Shown: one piece after another, positions 48,823-61,225 of the stretch | Position numbering within the stretch: the stretch's first letter is position 1 | Layout: each line of letters starts with the position of its first letter | Source: Clavulina sp. PMI_390 | Lineage: Eukaryota > Basidiomycota > Agaricomycetes > Cantharellales > Hydnaceae | DNA length: 64,000 bases | Assembly: GCA_015039315.1 (NCBI GenBank) | Contig: WIDE01000014.1 | Span: 405,093 to 469,092, forward strand | Direction of reading: 5' to 3' | Notes under the pieces: generated by a model | Seen by the model: the letters and a program-made list of their open reading frames with translations, nothing else | The model's database searches: none | Told to the model about the DNA's origin: nothing | Made by a program: the position numbers and the translations under genes

Positions 48823-50259
48823 CTATCGTGCATACGGTCGCACAGCGGGATCATACCCTAGGGTAGTGGTCGACTGGAGGTCTCCCAGCAGGGTTCCTTG
48901 TGGATACCTCACGGCGCGGGTGAGGCTGGTTTGACGCAAGCTTGGGGAGCCCTGCAGCTGGGGAGTGGAAGGGTGAGGGCTGTCGCTGTGGAGATGACGG
49001 GTAGTGTGAACTGGAGACGGCCTGAGAGAACTGGACCCTGAAGTCGGAGACATGCTGTCAATTGAAAATGGAGTGCTCGCGCGCGACCCGCTCGTGGATG
49101 ATCCCGAACTAAGCGGAGGAGTTGGCGCGCGGTAATCTGGCAACAAGTGGAAAAGCGGGAGTTAGGATGGCGATGCTGCTCGGTCAATACACAAGGCACC
49201 AACCTTGTAGCATTGCATGGGGGCTCAGAGGTGTGCTGTACCTCTGTGAAGTGGATACTAATGAAGAATAAGTAAATTGGTCATTGGCGAAAGAACACGC
49301 GCACTCACAGGAATAAGGAGGGGGAGGAGACTGCGAGTAACGTGTTGATCGTGCGAAAATGTCTATGAGGTCCGTCCAGGGTTAGGCATTTAGCAGCATC
49401 GTTGGAGGCTCCCAATACACACCTTGAGCGCCAGGCTTGGAATCCCTCAAGCTAGAAGAAACAATCCTAGGGACTTCTTGTCCTGCTCAAATAATGTTGT
49501 TCATTCCATTGAAGCACCTCGATGAGGAATATGCTTACGAGGCATCAACGCGATTCCGCTCCTTCCTCTGTCTTGCGGTAGGTTGACTTCACTGCGGCGC
49601 CTTTGGGCACTGGTCTTGTCGTCAGCCTTTGAAAGATCTCCAAAGTTGCGACTAGTACCGGATACGAGCCCTAGCGGCCTCTCAGGTTGGATGGTCCCTT
49701 CAAGGGCAGGGTCATCGTGAGTGTCCGTAATGTGGTGCCGTAGACTCAAAGTCTTGCTTGGTGTCCCTCGGCCGCGACCGTTTCGCACAGTGAACTGTTT
49801 CATCTCGTTTTTGAGAGCCTCACCGCGCGCGGTGCTGTAGAGAGATAAAACGAGATAAGATGATAATGTTCCGTATCTCCGGCAAAAAAGGAACTATTGG
49901 GGATCGAGACTCACCGTGCCCAGGCCGGCATCCGGCCAGGGTAGCCTAAAAAACCGACCCGTTAGCAGAAGACGGGGAAGTTGTGACCAATGGCTGCCTT
50001 ACCGAGACACTCATACCCTTTTTGCAGACATTCCTGTTCCACAAGGTAAATTCAATACCAAGTCCCCAGATGGTACTTTAGAAGATGGACTTACGTCACA
50101 GGGTGGAGGAGAGCTGGAGAACGAAGTCTGAGGATTTGGGCACTTTTTGGCTCTGATACGGCAATTTAGGCAGCCTTGGAAGTCTCTTTGCTGGGTATAA
50201 TTATTAAAGTCCTGCACAGCAGGAACACCACTATATTTGGAAGGAATGAAGTGGGCCAT
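48823..50259 (-). CDS. Zn(II)2Cys6 regulator, short form
   Basis: Starts MAHFIPSKYSG at 50259. The zinc cluster begins at residue 30 (GCLNCRIRAKKC). Its fourth to sixth cysteines (CDECLQKGYEC) are completed across an intron. The loop between the third and fourth Cys is about 13 residues, at the long end for the family. It is followed by GYPGWMPAWA, the motif shared with its neighbours. A predicted basic helix region (RGEALKNEMKQFTVRNGRG) and a Ser/Thr/Pro-rich tail complete the protein, which stops at 48823. No fungal-specific transcription-factor domain is visible. Small exons between 49200 and 49500 are approximate. Confidence 0.8.
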
Positions 50260-52465
50260 TTCCAGACGAGCGTGGTGAGTGAATGATATAGGTCGAAGTC
50301 AATTCGAGGTTTAGTGAAACAAGGTAGTGATGGAGGCGCAGCCTCAGAGGAGAAAGCAAGAGATGAGGGAGAAGGAGGTCGACCGTGGTCAAAGCCGCAG
50401 ACAAAGGAGTTGGATGAGGGGTACTGAAAGTCAGAAAATGCGGCAGCATCGAGCATCCTTATATTATTTTCTCCGCAACCACTTGGAACGTGAGTCAGCA
50501 TGGCAGAACGGTCGCCGTCGGAGAAAGAATGGCTCAAACGTCGTTAGCAAAGGCAGGTGGCCCAGATCTCAAAAGGCAGAGAACGTCTATCAAGAGAAAG
50601 ATAGCCTCGACCGCGCTTGGTTGGGATGGCAAATCCACCAGGTTTCAGACGGCTTGATAGTGAGTGGCGAAGCGCGCTTTGTTGCTCTGCGTGACAAAGG
50701 CCGCACATGGCAACGGGGTCCCTCCGTCCAATGAACTGCACCACGGACTTGTTAAAATCTTTCTAGAAAGGGTATCCGGATTGCTCGGATCGTAGTAGAG
50801 ATCTAGATAGAATTGCCCGCCAATGATACATCCAATCCCTCGGTAGGTCATTATTTGCCCACTTGCAAGGAAGATTCATTGAATGATTCAGCGCGGAAGT
50901 TCCGATTCGGAGGCAGCCCTAAAAGGTGAGACGAGCATTTTTCGGTCTTTAAGCGCACGAAACATGCATACTCGGGGTCAATAGCGTTCGGAGTTTGTCC
51001 TAGGCATCCCTGATTGGGTTCCCACCTTGCTACTGACGAATACACGTGCAGATCATCAACACCACCTGAAACAGCCCGTCGTCAGAAAGTCCAGTAGAGC
51101 GCCTTTGGTGGTCAGTGGAGGCTTGGAGCCTTTCTCTGTCTTGCCGCAAGATGGAGGATGAGTTGAGGGATGATCGACACCATAGACGCACGGGAGGCTT
51201 GACATTGCTAGCATTGCGTGATCAATCATAACGCCGCAGAGCGATCGATATTTGAGCAGGAATGTTTTAGCCTGAATTCACTGCCTGCATATACGCGAAA
51301 TGCCGATGGCGGGCACCCCGACCAACCCCGCCAGAAAACATGTCCCCAGACATTCGATGATAAATAATCCAATATAAATATGTAAAACATTGCTTGGCTG
51401 AAAGCTAGTTACTTCCGCTCGGTCGGTCGATATATATGGATAGTTGGCAGTAGGCACTAAATGCTGGGATCGACCTGCCCGAGAATAGCCAATGACCCTC
51501 GTCAAGGTGTTCGACAGGCCCGTCTTTCTGGCCGCAAGGCCATGGCAGGAATCTAGCAGCTTGGCCAAGCTGTCCAACTGCGGATACAAGGCGGTCACGC
51601 TTAGAAAAACACCGCCCGCTGGTGGGGAGAGAGGTACCGATTTAGGAAATCGGGTGCTTCACGATGGATTCTCTTCCAACTTGAGAAGCTCTGCAAAGAC
51701 GCCATCAAGCCCCATTCCCTTTTTCCTGATGGTTAGACTCCGCGCTTGCCGATGACGAACGGGTGAAGAGCGACAATGAGCTGTCAGAGCCACTCTATTG
51801 GAGGAAATGTGGGTTCTAATGAACTTCGTGGGAATCTGTATTATGACGATCCCTAATCAGGCGCTTTCCCTCAGAAAGTATTCTAACCATTAAGAGCTGA
51901 TCGACCCCGAAGCGAGACGAGCGAACGCCTTTCCCTCCGCCGGTCAGTGGTTCGTACGTATATCGTAATGAAGTGAGAGGATGAGGCTGGCTTGACGGGT
52001 TGTCCACTGACGATCATCTCAACCCGATTAAGGACTCCGAGGGGACTCATAACTCCGCGGATTCCTAAATGTGCCAAGTCTTGTGACACAAAAGATCTCA
52101 CGGCCAGATCGACAGGGTCCACGACGCCGAAGCTACGGTAACCTAGGGAGCGGAGAGGTGATGCGGGAATAGAAAAACTTGAGAAACACAAATGGAAGCC
52201 AGCGACGTTGGTGCGGTGAGAGAAGAAACTGGAGAAGATAGGAGTGTATGCTACAGGCACACTATACATGGTACCATCAGTCCACAGGCGCGAGGCACTG
52301 GCAATGCTGCAAGGAATCACGCCCGGACTACAATCGAGGAGAGTCGCACTGACATCCGAAAAGCTCGAAAAATGAAGAAAAAAAAGCGAGGCATGATTAA
52401 AGCATGATATGAGAGTGGGGATAGGAGGGTCGAAAGATATACCAAAAAATAAATGGGAAGCGGGT
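50260..52465. other. Large intergenic region with long open minus-strand frame at its right end
   Basis: 2.2 kb between two regulators. No recognisable gene. From 52465 leftwards to 51883 one minus-strand frame stays open and is continuous with the penultimate exon of the next gene (see findings). Otherwise only short ORFs. Confidence 0.4.
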
Positions 52466-55108
52466 TTATGCGAGGAGGATTGGGCATCCGCCGCCTCCGA
52501 TATCGGCTGAGATGGAGGTCCACTCGATAGGGTTTTGTGGACCAGCTGCCTCACGACGCTTCCACACCTCCTCAACGAGTTTCGCAGCCTGGACAAGTCT
52601 GGGTGAGCATATATCTTTCGTGATCGACGGCACACAAAGCTCACCTGATCACGATTTCCACCTTCGCGGACCTTCGTGAACCGCTCACGGATAAAGTCGC
52701 GTTGCGATTCATCCTTTACGACGCACCCAATCATCGTCAGCGCAAATACCAGTGCACGATCGCAATCGCGCTCATCGAGCCCTCTGAACACCTCGATAGC
52801 ATCGTCCACAGCCTTGCTGACACTGTCTGAATTCGGGAATGCGCCTGACACGACAGTGTGCAGATACACCTTTGCGGCAGCACGGAAAGCAGCAGTCACG
52901 CCAGGACGATCGATGGGCTTCTCGTATGACAGCGGGATGCCCTGAGTCTCTGATACGTCTAGATCAGGTTGTGATGCGGGTGCCAGAGTGGTGAGCTGGA
53001 TATTCGAGTTTGTCTTGGGTGGGCTGAGGTACGCGAGCTCGATGGAGCGGGCTTTGTCCGACAGTTCGTGAGTGTCGAGCGTCCCCAAACGAGTTTGCTG
53101 CTGCTTCCAGCCTGCTAGCGCTGATATGGTCGCAATACCCAACATGACCTACAAGGGTACCTGTTAGGATAAGTCCACTTTGGGGGACTGGGTAGGTTAC
53201 TCACTCGATTCTCACATCCCATAATTCTTGAGAGGAAGAGTCCATAGGCATTCTCAGCATTCTCGTCGTTCCCCAACGAGCGAATGTAGTGCTTGTGGAG
53301 TTTGGGGGCATGCTGAAGCGATACCGATCCAAGGATGTCCATCCAGATAGTCGTCTCGGCAAGGAACGCGGTTGCGTAAGGGTATACGGCAGAGCCTAAC
53401 AATAACGTCAGACGTCGAGAAAATAAAGATGATGCGGAGGCTATAGACCTTGAAGGATGGTGGGGAGCTCGCGGTCTAACCAGCTGCAAGCAACCTCGAG
53501 ATACAGATTCCAGTCCATCACTCCACCAGTGAATAGGACATGAGAGATGCCTGGTGAGCCCTATCAGTACGCGGGGAGGTGTTTCTGCAAACAAGTGGAC
53601 AGACCGAAGATGGCAGCCAACGCATGGCCCACAGTAGGAACTTTTGTTCGAGAATCATCGAGCAATTTCGCCTTGACGGCGGTTTGCACTTTTGTGAGTT
53701 CGACTCGTGCTGTTTTGACTTCTGGGGCATCCAACTGGCCAAAGTTCAGGTTGAAGCCGTGGATCGCAGCCAAGTCTACGTAGTACACCTGTTAGACGGA
53801 AGTGCGAGTCATCGAAAGAACTGAGGGGGCTTACTTCGTGTCACAGACTGCACGTCCGGATCACCTTCAAGAATTTGACATAATTCTTGGAAATATTTAG
53901 GGTTTGCGAAACGGTGCTCGAACGGTCGTACGGTGCTGCTCCACATTGACACCAGGCTGATCACGGGCGTCTCGTTCACGCCAACACCAGGTTGGGGGTG
54001 TCCCTCAGCATCGCCACCCATATCATTATCCAGGAAATTCCAACGATAAGCTTGTGAGAGGTCGGTGTGTCTTGCTGGTGCATGAGCTAGATGAGAAACC
54101 CCAGGGGCTGGTGATGCATGATGAGATAGCGCCCCGGGTGTGCTGGTCCCTCCATGGTGAACGGATGCTGCGGTAGGGATAAGTGTCGGGGTGGTCAAGT
54201 TGATTGACCCGGCCATGGTCTCGATTCGTTCATCGTGAAGCATCATTTCTTCGATTTCTGCGTCCCCATCCTCATCCTCACCGTCGAGTTCATCCTCTTC
54301 TTCCACCCATGACATTGCGTTTTCCATGCGACGCGTGCGGCGCTCCGTCGAGTGCTGCCCTTTTGGTTTGAGTATATTCTGTTGTGGAGTCGTTGGTGGT
54401 TGAGGAACAGAGACAGCTACTGGGACAGGGACAGGAGGCGGGGGCAAGTGAACCATTGGAGCAGGAGGTGGGACTTGAGGAGGTTCGTCGCCATAGTATT
54501 TGGCAAGAGAAAGGAGTTCTGTGTATGGTGAACGGCGTTAGGTCACATCTCCTTCCACTAGAAACGCGCGAACAAGCTACGAACCAACCGCGCGAGGACC
54601 TTTACCGCGCTCTGCTAACCAGAGACGGATTTCACGCCGGCACTCTGCCAGCTGCTCTGAGTTCTGTTGAACATTACGCGCACATTTAGTAGCCCATTCT
54701 TGTATGCACATGGTTGGAGATGAACTTACCTGCATCCAAAGTGGACGTTTTGCAGAATATCCGAGACATTCGATAGCGAGTCGCTGGCAAGCATCACAAG
54801 CTCCTCCTCCGTCAGGCATGCCAGTGCATTTTTTGCGTCTCACCCGGCAAGTGAGACAGCCTATGGGGTGATAACTAAGGTCAAAGCCCAGGACGAAACG
54901 CTATCGAGAGGTGCGGACCTTCACGGGATCGAGTCAGCTTTTCTCGCTTGGGCTTGGGGACCTCGTAGGGAGGTGTCGCCATTGTTCTGAAGCTGGACAT
55001 GCCAGCCTCAAGTGTGCTCGGTGATGCAGGCATGGCGTTATCAAAGTCGTGGGGAGCCTGCTGATAGTCCATCATAGGATCAACATTTGGGTCAGGAAAC
55101 TGCATCAT
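52466..55108 (-). CDS. Zn(II)2Cys6 transcription factor with C-terminal regulatory region
   Basis: The most complete regulator here. It starts MMQFPDPNVDPMMDYQQ at 55108. The zinc cluster lies at about residues 65-95 (GCLTCRVRRKKC, then CDACQRLAIEC) and is followed by LGYSAKRPLWMQ. A Pro-rich and acidic linker (DELDGEDEDGDAEIEE) leads to a long alpha-helical region in several exons, including HRFANPKYFQELCQILE, FGQLDAPEVKTARVELTKVQ, SHVLFTGGVMDWNLYLEVACSWL cut by introns, and KVYLHTVVSGAFPNSDSV. This resembles the C-terminal domain of fungal-specific transcription factors (Fungal_trans_2 type). The last exon ends GGGGCPILLA at 52466. It likely binds DNA as a regulator with an effector-responsive domain. 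Targets unknown. Confidence 0.87.
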
Positions 55109-58100
55109 GGCTGCAACAAAGTAGAGTGGGTTATGACGTCGTGCACAGCGGCGGCGACGACGACAGCGTAGTGGGCGGAGGAGTCTGGACGCGTGAGGGA
55201 GAGCGACGGGGAGGTGAGGTGTTGGGAGTGAAGACAGAGTTTCAGTTTGTCGCTATTGTTGTCGACTATCGCCATTGGGGGTTGCCACCCCACCCACTTT
55301 CTGTGCTCCTCGCTGTCTGCCACGACGCCAAGGATGGTACTCACGATTTATCGCAATTTTAGGCCCTCCAGGACCAGTGCCAGGTGGGGGATCAGGACGG
55401 GGAGCAAACGAGCGCTGGCTGCCCAGCTTTGTATTGGATCTCCATTCAGTTTCATTTGAGCCTCGTCGCTGTTCGCAGCGTCCTCAAGGCCCATGCGCAG
55501 ACGCGCGCCAACCCAAGCGCCGAGAACCAACACTTCCGATCCAAGAACACCCTCAGCAGCGCTGTTTTGCGTCCCCAAACCGCCTGTGGACGTTGTTGCC
55601 GAATCGGGCGATCTCAGTCGTTGTGTTTCTCGTCATCGTCGCCACCTCATAGCGCGCGTCTAAACGTCAACACTCCCCTAAGCCCCTCCCCGTCAGTGAA
55701 CGCGCTCTCGTATGCTCTAGTGCCGCAGCCTATTCTCGCCTTTTTGCTGTGTCCATGGGCGGCTGCGGAATCGCTGCAGGCTGCCATGAGCCGCGCGGCT
55801 CGTACACTAATGGGCACAGCAGCATTAACGGTCGCTCAACAGATCGGAAATCAGAACAAGAACTACTATCAGCGGTTCCCAATCTTCCCTGAATCGACCG
55901 CCTCTAGGCGTCTACCAAGCGCCAACGTGTCTTGCGCGGATTCGCGGTGAGTGACGCTGGTTTATCCAATCTGTTGGCTATGTTGCCCGCTCTTCCACAT
56001 GATCTTCATTCGCACAATTCATCAACTGGATTGACCTCTAGATCCACGTTGTCTAATTATTACAAGGTTTACCATTATTAGCAGTTCATAGACCAATATT
56101 TGGCTTGTTGTCCCAGAGCCATTGGCTTACTGTAGCTCTACACGGTCGTCACAACAATCAAAATCGGTTCGGCTCTTATCACAAAAAGACGCTCTAGGGG
56201 CAGTCCTTCAGCCCCCGTTGGCGCTCGTTCTGAAGGCTCCAGACTATAAATATGAGAGGGATAAGAGAGCTTGAGTCCCGCCGTTACTGACACCATGTTG
56301 TATGTATTCTTTCTATCGAAAGAAACCAGGCCTGAACGTCTCCAAAGCCTTCATGGCTTTCACGCATGAGATTATCGCTATAATGGTCCTTTTTTACTTC
56401 CATTTATACTACTGGATCCTTGGCCACCACTTGCTTGTTGGCAATGACTCTCATGTCCAGCGATCCTGGGGCAGATTCCTCAAGTTCGCATGAATGATTC
56501 GTTTTGCGAAGAATTCTCACTAAAGAATCCCCCCCTGGACCAAAGCGGCCACGAAGAATTTGAGGCTAAATCATTCCAGGAGGAAAACAACTCAAAGAAT
56601 CCATCATTGCACACTCTCTGGCTAGGTGTCTGAACGACGGATCAGGTTTTGTCTTGTCCATTGTTTGCAACGTGCTCACAAATCCACCCTTGGATTTTAC
56701 TAAAAGGCGGCCCGAGCGGCCGCCTGAGACCTCATTTCACTCAGCATTTGCGATGGTCGAGCGGCCATATCCTTGTTCGGTCCTGCGTATTGTAATCCAG
56801 ATGACACCGAGGTACCGGAAAAGGAAAGAGCGAAAGAAAAACTTATTTTCACACTAATTTTATGAGGGGCTGTTAGAATATCCATCAACCTGGCAGGCTT
56901 TAGATGGTCCCACTGGCAGTGCGGAGCTACTGCTTGCCAGCCTGGTGGTCTATTGGAGTCTGAGATACGGTATCTGTTAGTACCCATGCAATATGAGGAT
57001 ATGATTGGCAATCTCTCTTTCTTTGAATATCGACCTTGAGATGATATTGCCAGTGGCATCGATGGCTCTGCCTTGGAAGGCTTGCGCTGCAATGCCATTG
57101 ACGCCATTCGGTGTTAGTCTCGGTAGATATGATTTGGAAGATCTCACGAATCTTTTGGCAAACGATCTGTAGAACAATTTGGTTCGCTATCTCATGTATT
57201 TACTGTCGTCACTATGTACAACATGTTCATCATTCTGAGTCATCACTCAGCAGAACCCAGGGGAGGCCAGGCTCGGAACCCCACCATCTACACCCTGTAA
57301 ATATGACCCCATGTCCTCACATTGACCAGCTACCATGCTTCCGATTAATTCTTGGTCATGCCTCGCGTGAAGAAGCCTTGTGAGTGTCATGGTGTCGATT
57401 ATTTGGCCAATTCATCAGTATTTTGTTGGCGAAAGCGTAGGAACACGCGTGATTGCGCTGGCAATGCGGCCACCGAACCACATCCTCACCGACTCGATGC
57501 TTTCGCAAGTCTCGAAATGCGTCACGCTGTTGCTGGACCTGAGCTCTTGGTCTGCTGCTCTCGCAGTACTCGCGCCCCCATGCCCCTTATGATGCGCCAT
57601 CTCGATTCTAGGAGCGGGCTGACAGCGGGCCAGATCTCCTGATCGATTGGACCCTAGACTGAATGGCTAAAAACTGCGGCTTCCAAATTTCCATATCTCC
57701 CTGGTGTCCAACCTTCTGGCTGCTTTTGACTGGAGACATTGTCCAAGGGGAGACCATTTGACCCAATGCTAGTAGAATTATTCCTCGTGCATCTACTAGT
57801 ATCGTCAGGTGTCAGGGTCCGCGTGAGTACTCCAGCAACTGGGATCATCACTGAGCCGCAATCCTCCTATTGGAGCGGGATGGAGAGGTGTGATCTGCCT
57901 TGGTGTAACCCCAGAGTACTGATTGGGCATCCCTCGGCTTTTTCATACATCATAATCCTCAGTTGAAATGCCAGTTATTTCGAAGAGCGCAGTGATTGTA
58001 CTCCATAAGAAATCGATAAGACCAGCCCGCGCGAACTATTCCCTCCCTCTAAATCTCCCCCTTCCATCAGCTCCCCTCCTGCTGGTAAAGCTAACCCTCC

Positions 58101-58790
58101 AAATTTCTCGGCGCCTCGCATGAAAAGCGTGAACAGTGATCTCCTAGACTCTCGTGCCCGTCAGCATGTCAAGTCGGTGTTCTTTGTTCAATTCGGAACA
58201 TATTGTTCTGGAGGTCGATGTTAGGCCTTCCATCCGGCTTCATAAGGACCCATTCACACATTCATACCTCAACATTTCTCACGTCTACAAAGGACCCAAT
58301 CGTACTTTCTATGGCGCCTTCAACTCTTTGCTTTGCATGGCGACTTTCGGCTCTGCACAAGTGCAAGGGAAAGGCGCTTTCGTAGGACCACATTCGCCAG
58401 ATTGCCTTGAGTGACTCTTTTTTTTCTTTTGAAAAAGAAAGAACAAACACTACTCGACTCACCCAGAGCTGGGATTTTCATGTGTTCAATTGGGCACTAG
58501 GGAGAGCATGCTTCATCAGTACGTCTCGTCAAATCCTTACCAAATCTGTTCAATTCACAGGAGTTGTTAGCTCTAAGAGGTAATCAACTTCCTTACCTCT
58601 GACTACGCTTTGGCACAGCCGTCACTTATTCAACTCAATATTCCTCGAAATACATGGTCATCAACTCAGCATTTCAAAACCGCCCAAGCCCACCCATTTC
58701 CCGATCCATAATCTCTTTCATTCTCGTTCCCCCCACTTACCCTTATATCGCTATCGCTACCATCTGCCTCCTTCTACCATAGGAGCTGTG
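55109..58790. other. Long intergenic region with weak coding hints
   Basis: 3.7 kb between divergent regulators. Hints only: an ORF at 55786 beginning MSRAARTLMGTAAL, like the N-terminus of the COX assembly factor PET117 but not continuing as one, and a TATAAATA box at about 56244-56252 ahead of a CACCATG at 56290-56296 that opens only a 25-codon frame. Nothing else was recognised. Confidence 0.4.
56244..56252 (+). promoter_or_regulatory. Candidate TATA box without an evident gene
   Basis: ctataaata lies about 45 bases ahead of an ATG in good context (cacc before it). The frame from this ATG closes after about 25 codons, and I found no splice partner. Confidence 0.3.
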
Positions 58791-61225
58791 ATGCAGCAGG
58801 GTCGATCTTCTGCTCCCTCTGGCTGCTCCAGTGCAAGGAGGGACCGCTCGAACCCTCCTGGGCCGTCGGTTCCTGCTGTGGTGCCGCAGGATGTGGCAGC
58901 CATGCACCAAAGTAGCACGCCTGGGTTGCTCGCTTCCATTGCGCACAACTCCGTACCTCAGCTTCAGCCTCCTCGGTTTTATCTGCGTGGGACACATCAA
59001 CATCCCTCCGTTCTGGGTTACACTCCAGGTATTGTTGACCTCAGTGCTTTGTTTCGTACAGCTCAATAATAAAGATAATATCTACACATCCCTTCTACGA
59101 CTGGCGCATTCATTCATGTTTTTCCGATTTATTTAGCGGCGCCAATCCATTACGGCGCCTCCAGCCCCTCAACGGTCGTGGCCACTCTTGACAGAGAGGC
59201 CCCAGGACATGCTCGACTGCAGACCTCGCTGTTGCCAGCGATGAACCCGCAGGAGTATGAAGATCTCTCTTTCTCCCTCTTCTCAGCAGATCCAGCGACC
59301 GCGGCTGGGGCCACGGCCTTCCCCAACCATGCACTTCCATCAGACTTCCCGCGGCCCCTCCATCAAGATTCCGTGATAAATCCCTCTGCGTCACTTTCCC
59401 TCCATTTACGCTCACCATATACCGATATCTTCTATCATCTGCCACCTCTCGAGGACGTCGGAGCCGCTCACTTCGCCTCCGGGGTGATGACTCATTCCAG
59501 TAACGGACTAGGAGGCCAACCAACTCATGTCGACGGAGATTCTCGAGGCCGGGGGTTGAATGGTTTTCCTATGCCGGGATTCGATCCCTCCCGCGCCGAG
59601 ATTGAGGGTCTTCCTCGCTCACCGAACACGATGAGTCACTATGGAGGATTGGTACCATCTTACAGTCAGTTACCATCATCACAATTCTTCTTATGATCCA
59701 AACGCTCTAGTGATGGAGGGCTCATCGTACCCTCAATTAGCCAGCCAGCAATCTCCACTTTCCCCTCATGATGGCTCGAGCATTCAGCACTTTACTCGCC
59801 CACAGCCCCGTTCAGCATCTGGAACCGCCAATCTTATCAGCGAACCCCCACTTGCGAATCCCCTCCTTGAGCAATACTCCACGGCGGTGCAGTACAGCAT
59901 AGATGGACAACAGCCAGCCAGTGCCCGCAGTGTCACTCAAGGGCAAACATCTCAGGACGAGCCGTTTCCACCCGGAGAAGGTTCACCACAATACTACACA
60001 ACCTCCCAGCCGCGCGCCTTCCTATTTCCATACGACCCGAGCTCCTCCCTAGGTGCGGCGGATTCCATTGAACATCCAAGCTCGTCATCCTTTATTGCAC
60101 AGTATCCTCCCGACCGCGAAGATCGCCAAGACCGTACGGCTGTTTCACGTCAGCGATGCAGGCGCTCCAATCGTGGTTTGGTGTCCCGACCTAGCAGCAG
60201 CCAAGAAAGTTCAGGCACGTCCAAAGGTCCCTCAGGTTCAAGAGTCGGCAAGGTACACTCGCTCAAAAGCTGTTGGGAGTGCCGGAGGATCAAGAAGGTA
60301 TTCGGGCATCGACATCAAGGGCGTGCATCTTATGCTAATGATTTATCGTAGGCATGCGATCTCGGTTTGGATGGTCGGGGCTGGTGCAAAAGATGTATAC
60401 GACGTGGAGTAAACTGTCCAGGTGGCTATGTAAGTAAATCTGATCTGATATTTATGTACGCAGTTTCTGATCGGCGCATGACATCTGCGATGACACCAGG
60501 GGAAAAAACGGCCTACAGAAAGGAGTGGTCCACAAGCCCAAGACCGAACGTTGAATAGCGATGACGCTCGGCGTACTTGGCATACCATAGGCCAAATGGT
60601 TGCGGATAACTCGAACGAGGAGCTCGCCCCCCAAACTCCCCCGAGTTCCCCGGAAATTCATTCGGGTGCTCCTGTTTTTGGTTCCTCCGCACCTTTGGTT
60701 AACATCACACCTGCATCCCCTCCTTCTCAGCTCGGCCAGCCGGGCCCTTGGAGGTCACACTCTGTTTCTACACACTTGTCGGCAGTCTCCACTCCAACGG
60801 CTAGTCCTTCATCGGAGCTTGATGGATATCCAGGACTGTCACCGGCGCCGTCGGGGGATTCGTTGGAGGGCGTCTATCCCAGCCTTCCTCCTGCTCATGG
60901 ACTTCATCGCGAAGATATGCAACCTGAGTCGCCGACAATGCCACTGGCTGCAGGGCGACATGTTCCCGACTTCTTGGTGCCTCGATCTATGCGGCGAGGG
61001 GGAGCAGGTCCGGCCCCTGTGCCTGCCCATTCAATGCATCAAAGCCCCCCTCCCACTCCCCAACACGAGTCGATCCCCACTCTCTTCTCTCCAGGGGTTT
61101 TGCCGCAGGCTCCAAGCGCCTCGATCTCGGGGAATAATCAGTCCCAGAACACCTCCACGCAGAGCAATACTTCTGAGAATATTGAGGAGTTGTTACAACG
61201 CTTTATTGCCGATTACCCCAAATGA
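58791..61225 (+). CDS. Zn(II)2Cys6 protein with internal zinc cluster
   Basis: Five exons (58791-59028, 59137-59664, 59711-60297, 60352-60429, 60500-61225), 2157 nt, 718 residues. The first 430 residues are Ser/Pro/His-rich and disordered. The zinc cluster lies in the middle, with cysteines at about 443, 446, 453, 463, 466 and 473 (SCWECRRIKKAC, then WCKRCIRRGVNCPGGY), split by an intron after the second Cys. A basic linker (GKKRPTERSG) and another Ser/Pro-rich region follow, ending with a short helix IEELLQRFIADYPK. No fungal-specific transcription-factor domain is visible. It is the only plus-strand member of the cluster. The frame closes and the exon sum is a multiple of three, so the internal position is not a simple model error, though an alternative downstream start is possible. 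Confidence 0.82.

Noticed and set aside
51883..53145. Single 420-codon ORF as a separate gene
   Set aside because: Its 5' half is a clear exon of the Zn(II)2Cys6 gene ending at 52466. The 3' half is reported only as a possible extension.
55384..55950. 188-codon plus-strand ORF as a gene
   Set aside because: No recognisable domain and mixed composition; only its last part has a weak PET117-like start.
56302..56493. 63-codon hydrophobic ORF, considered as small peptide or pheromone precursor
   Set aside because: No CaaX end, no signal for processing, and the TATA-proximal ATG at 56294 is in another frame.
59570..59600. tRNA-like T-arm sequence (ggattcgatccctc)
   Set aside because: It lies within a coding exon of the regulator, and no acceptor stem or D-arm can be paired around it.
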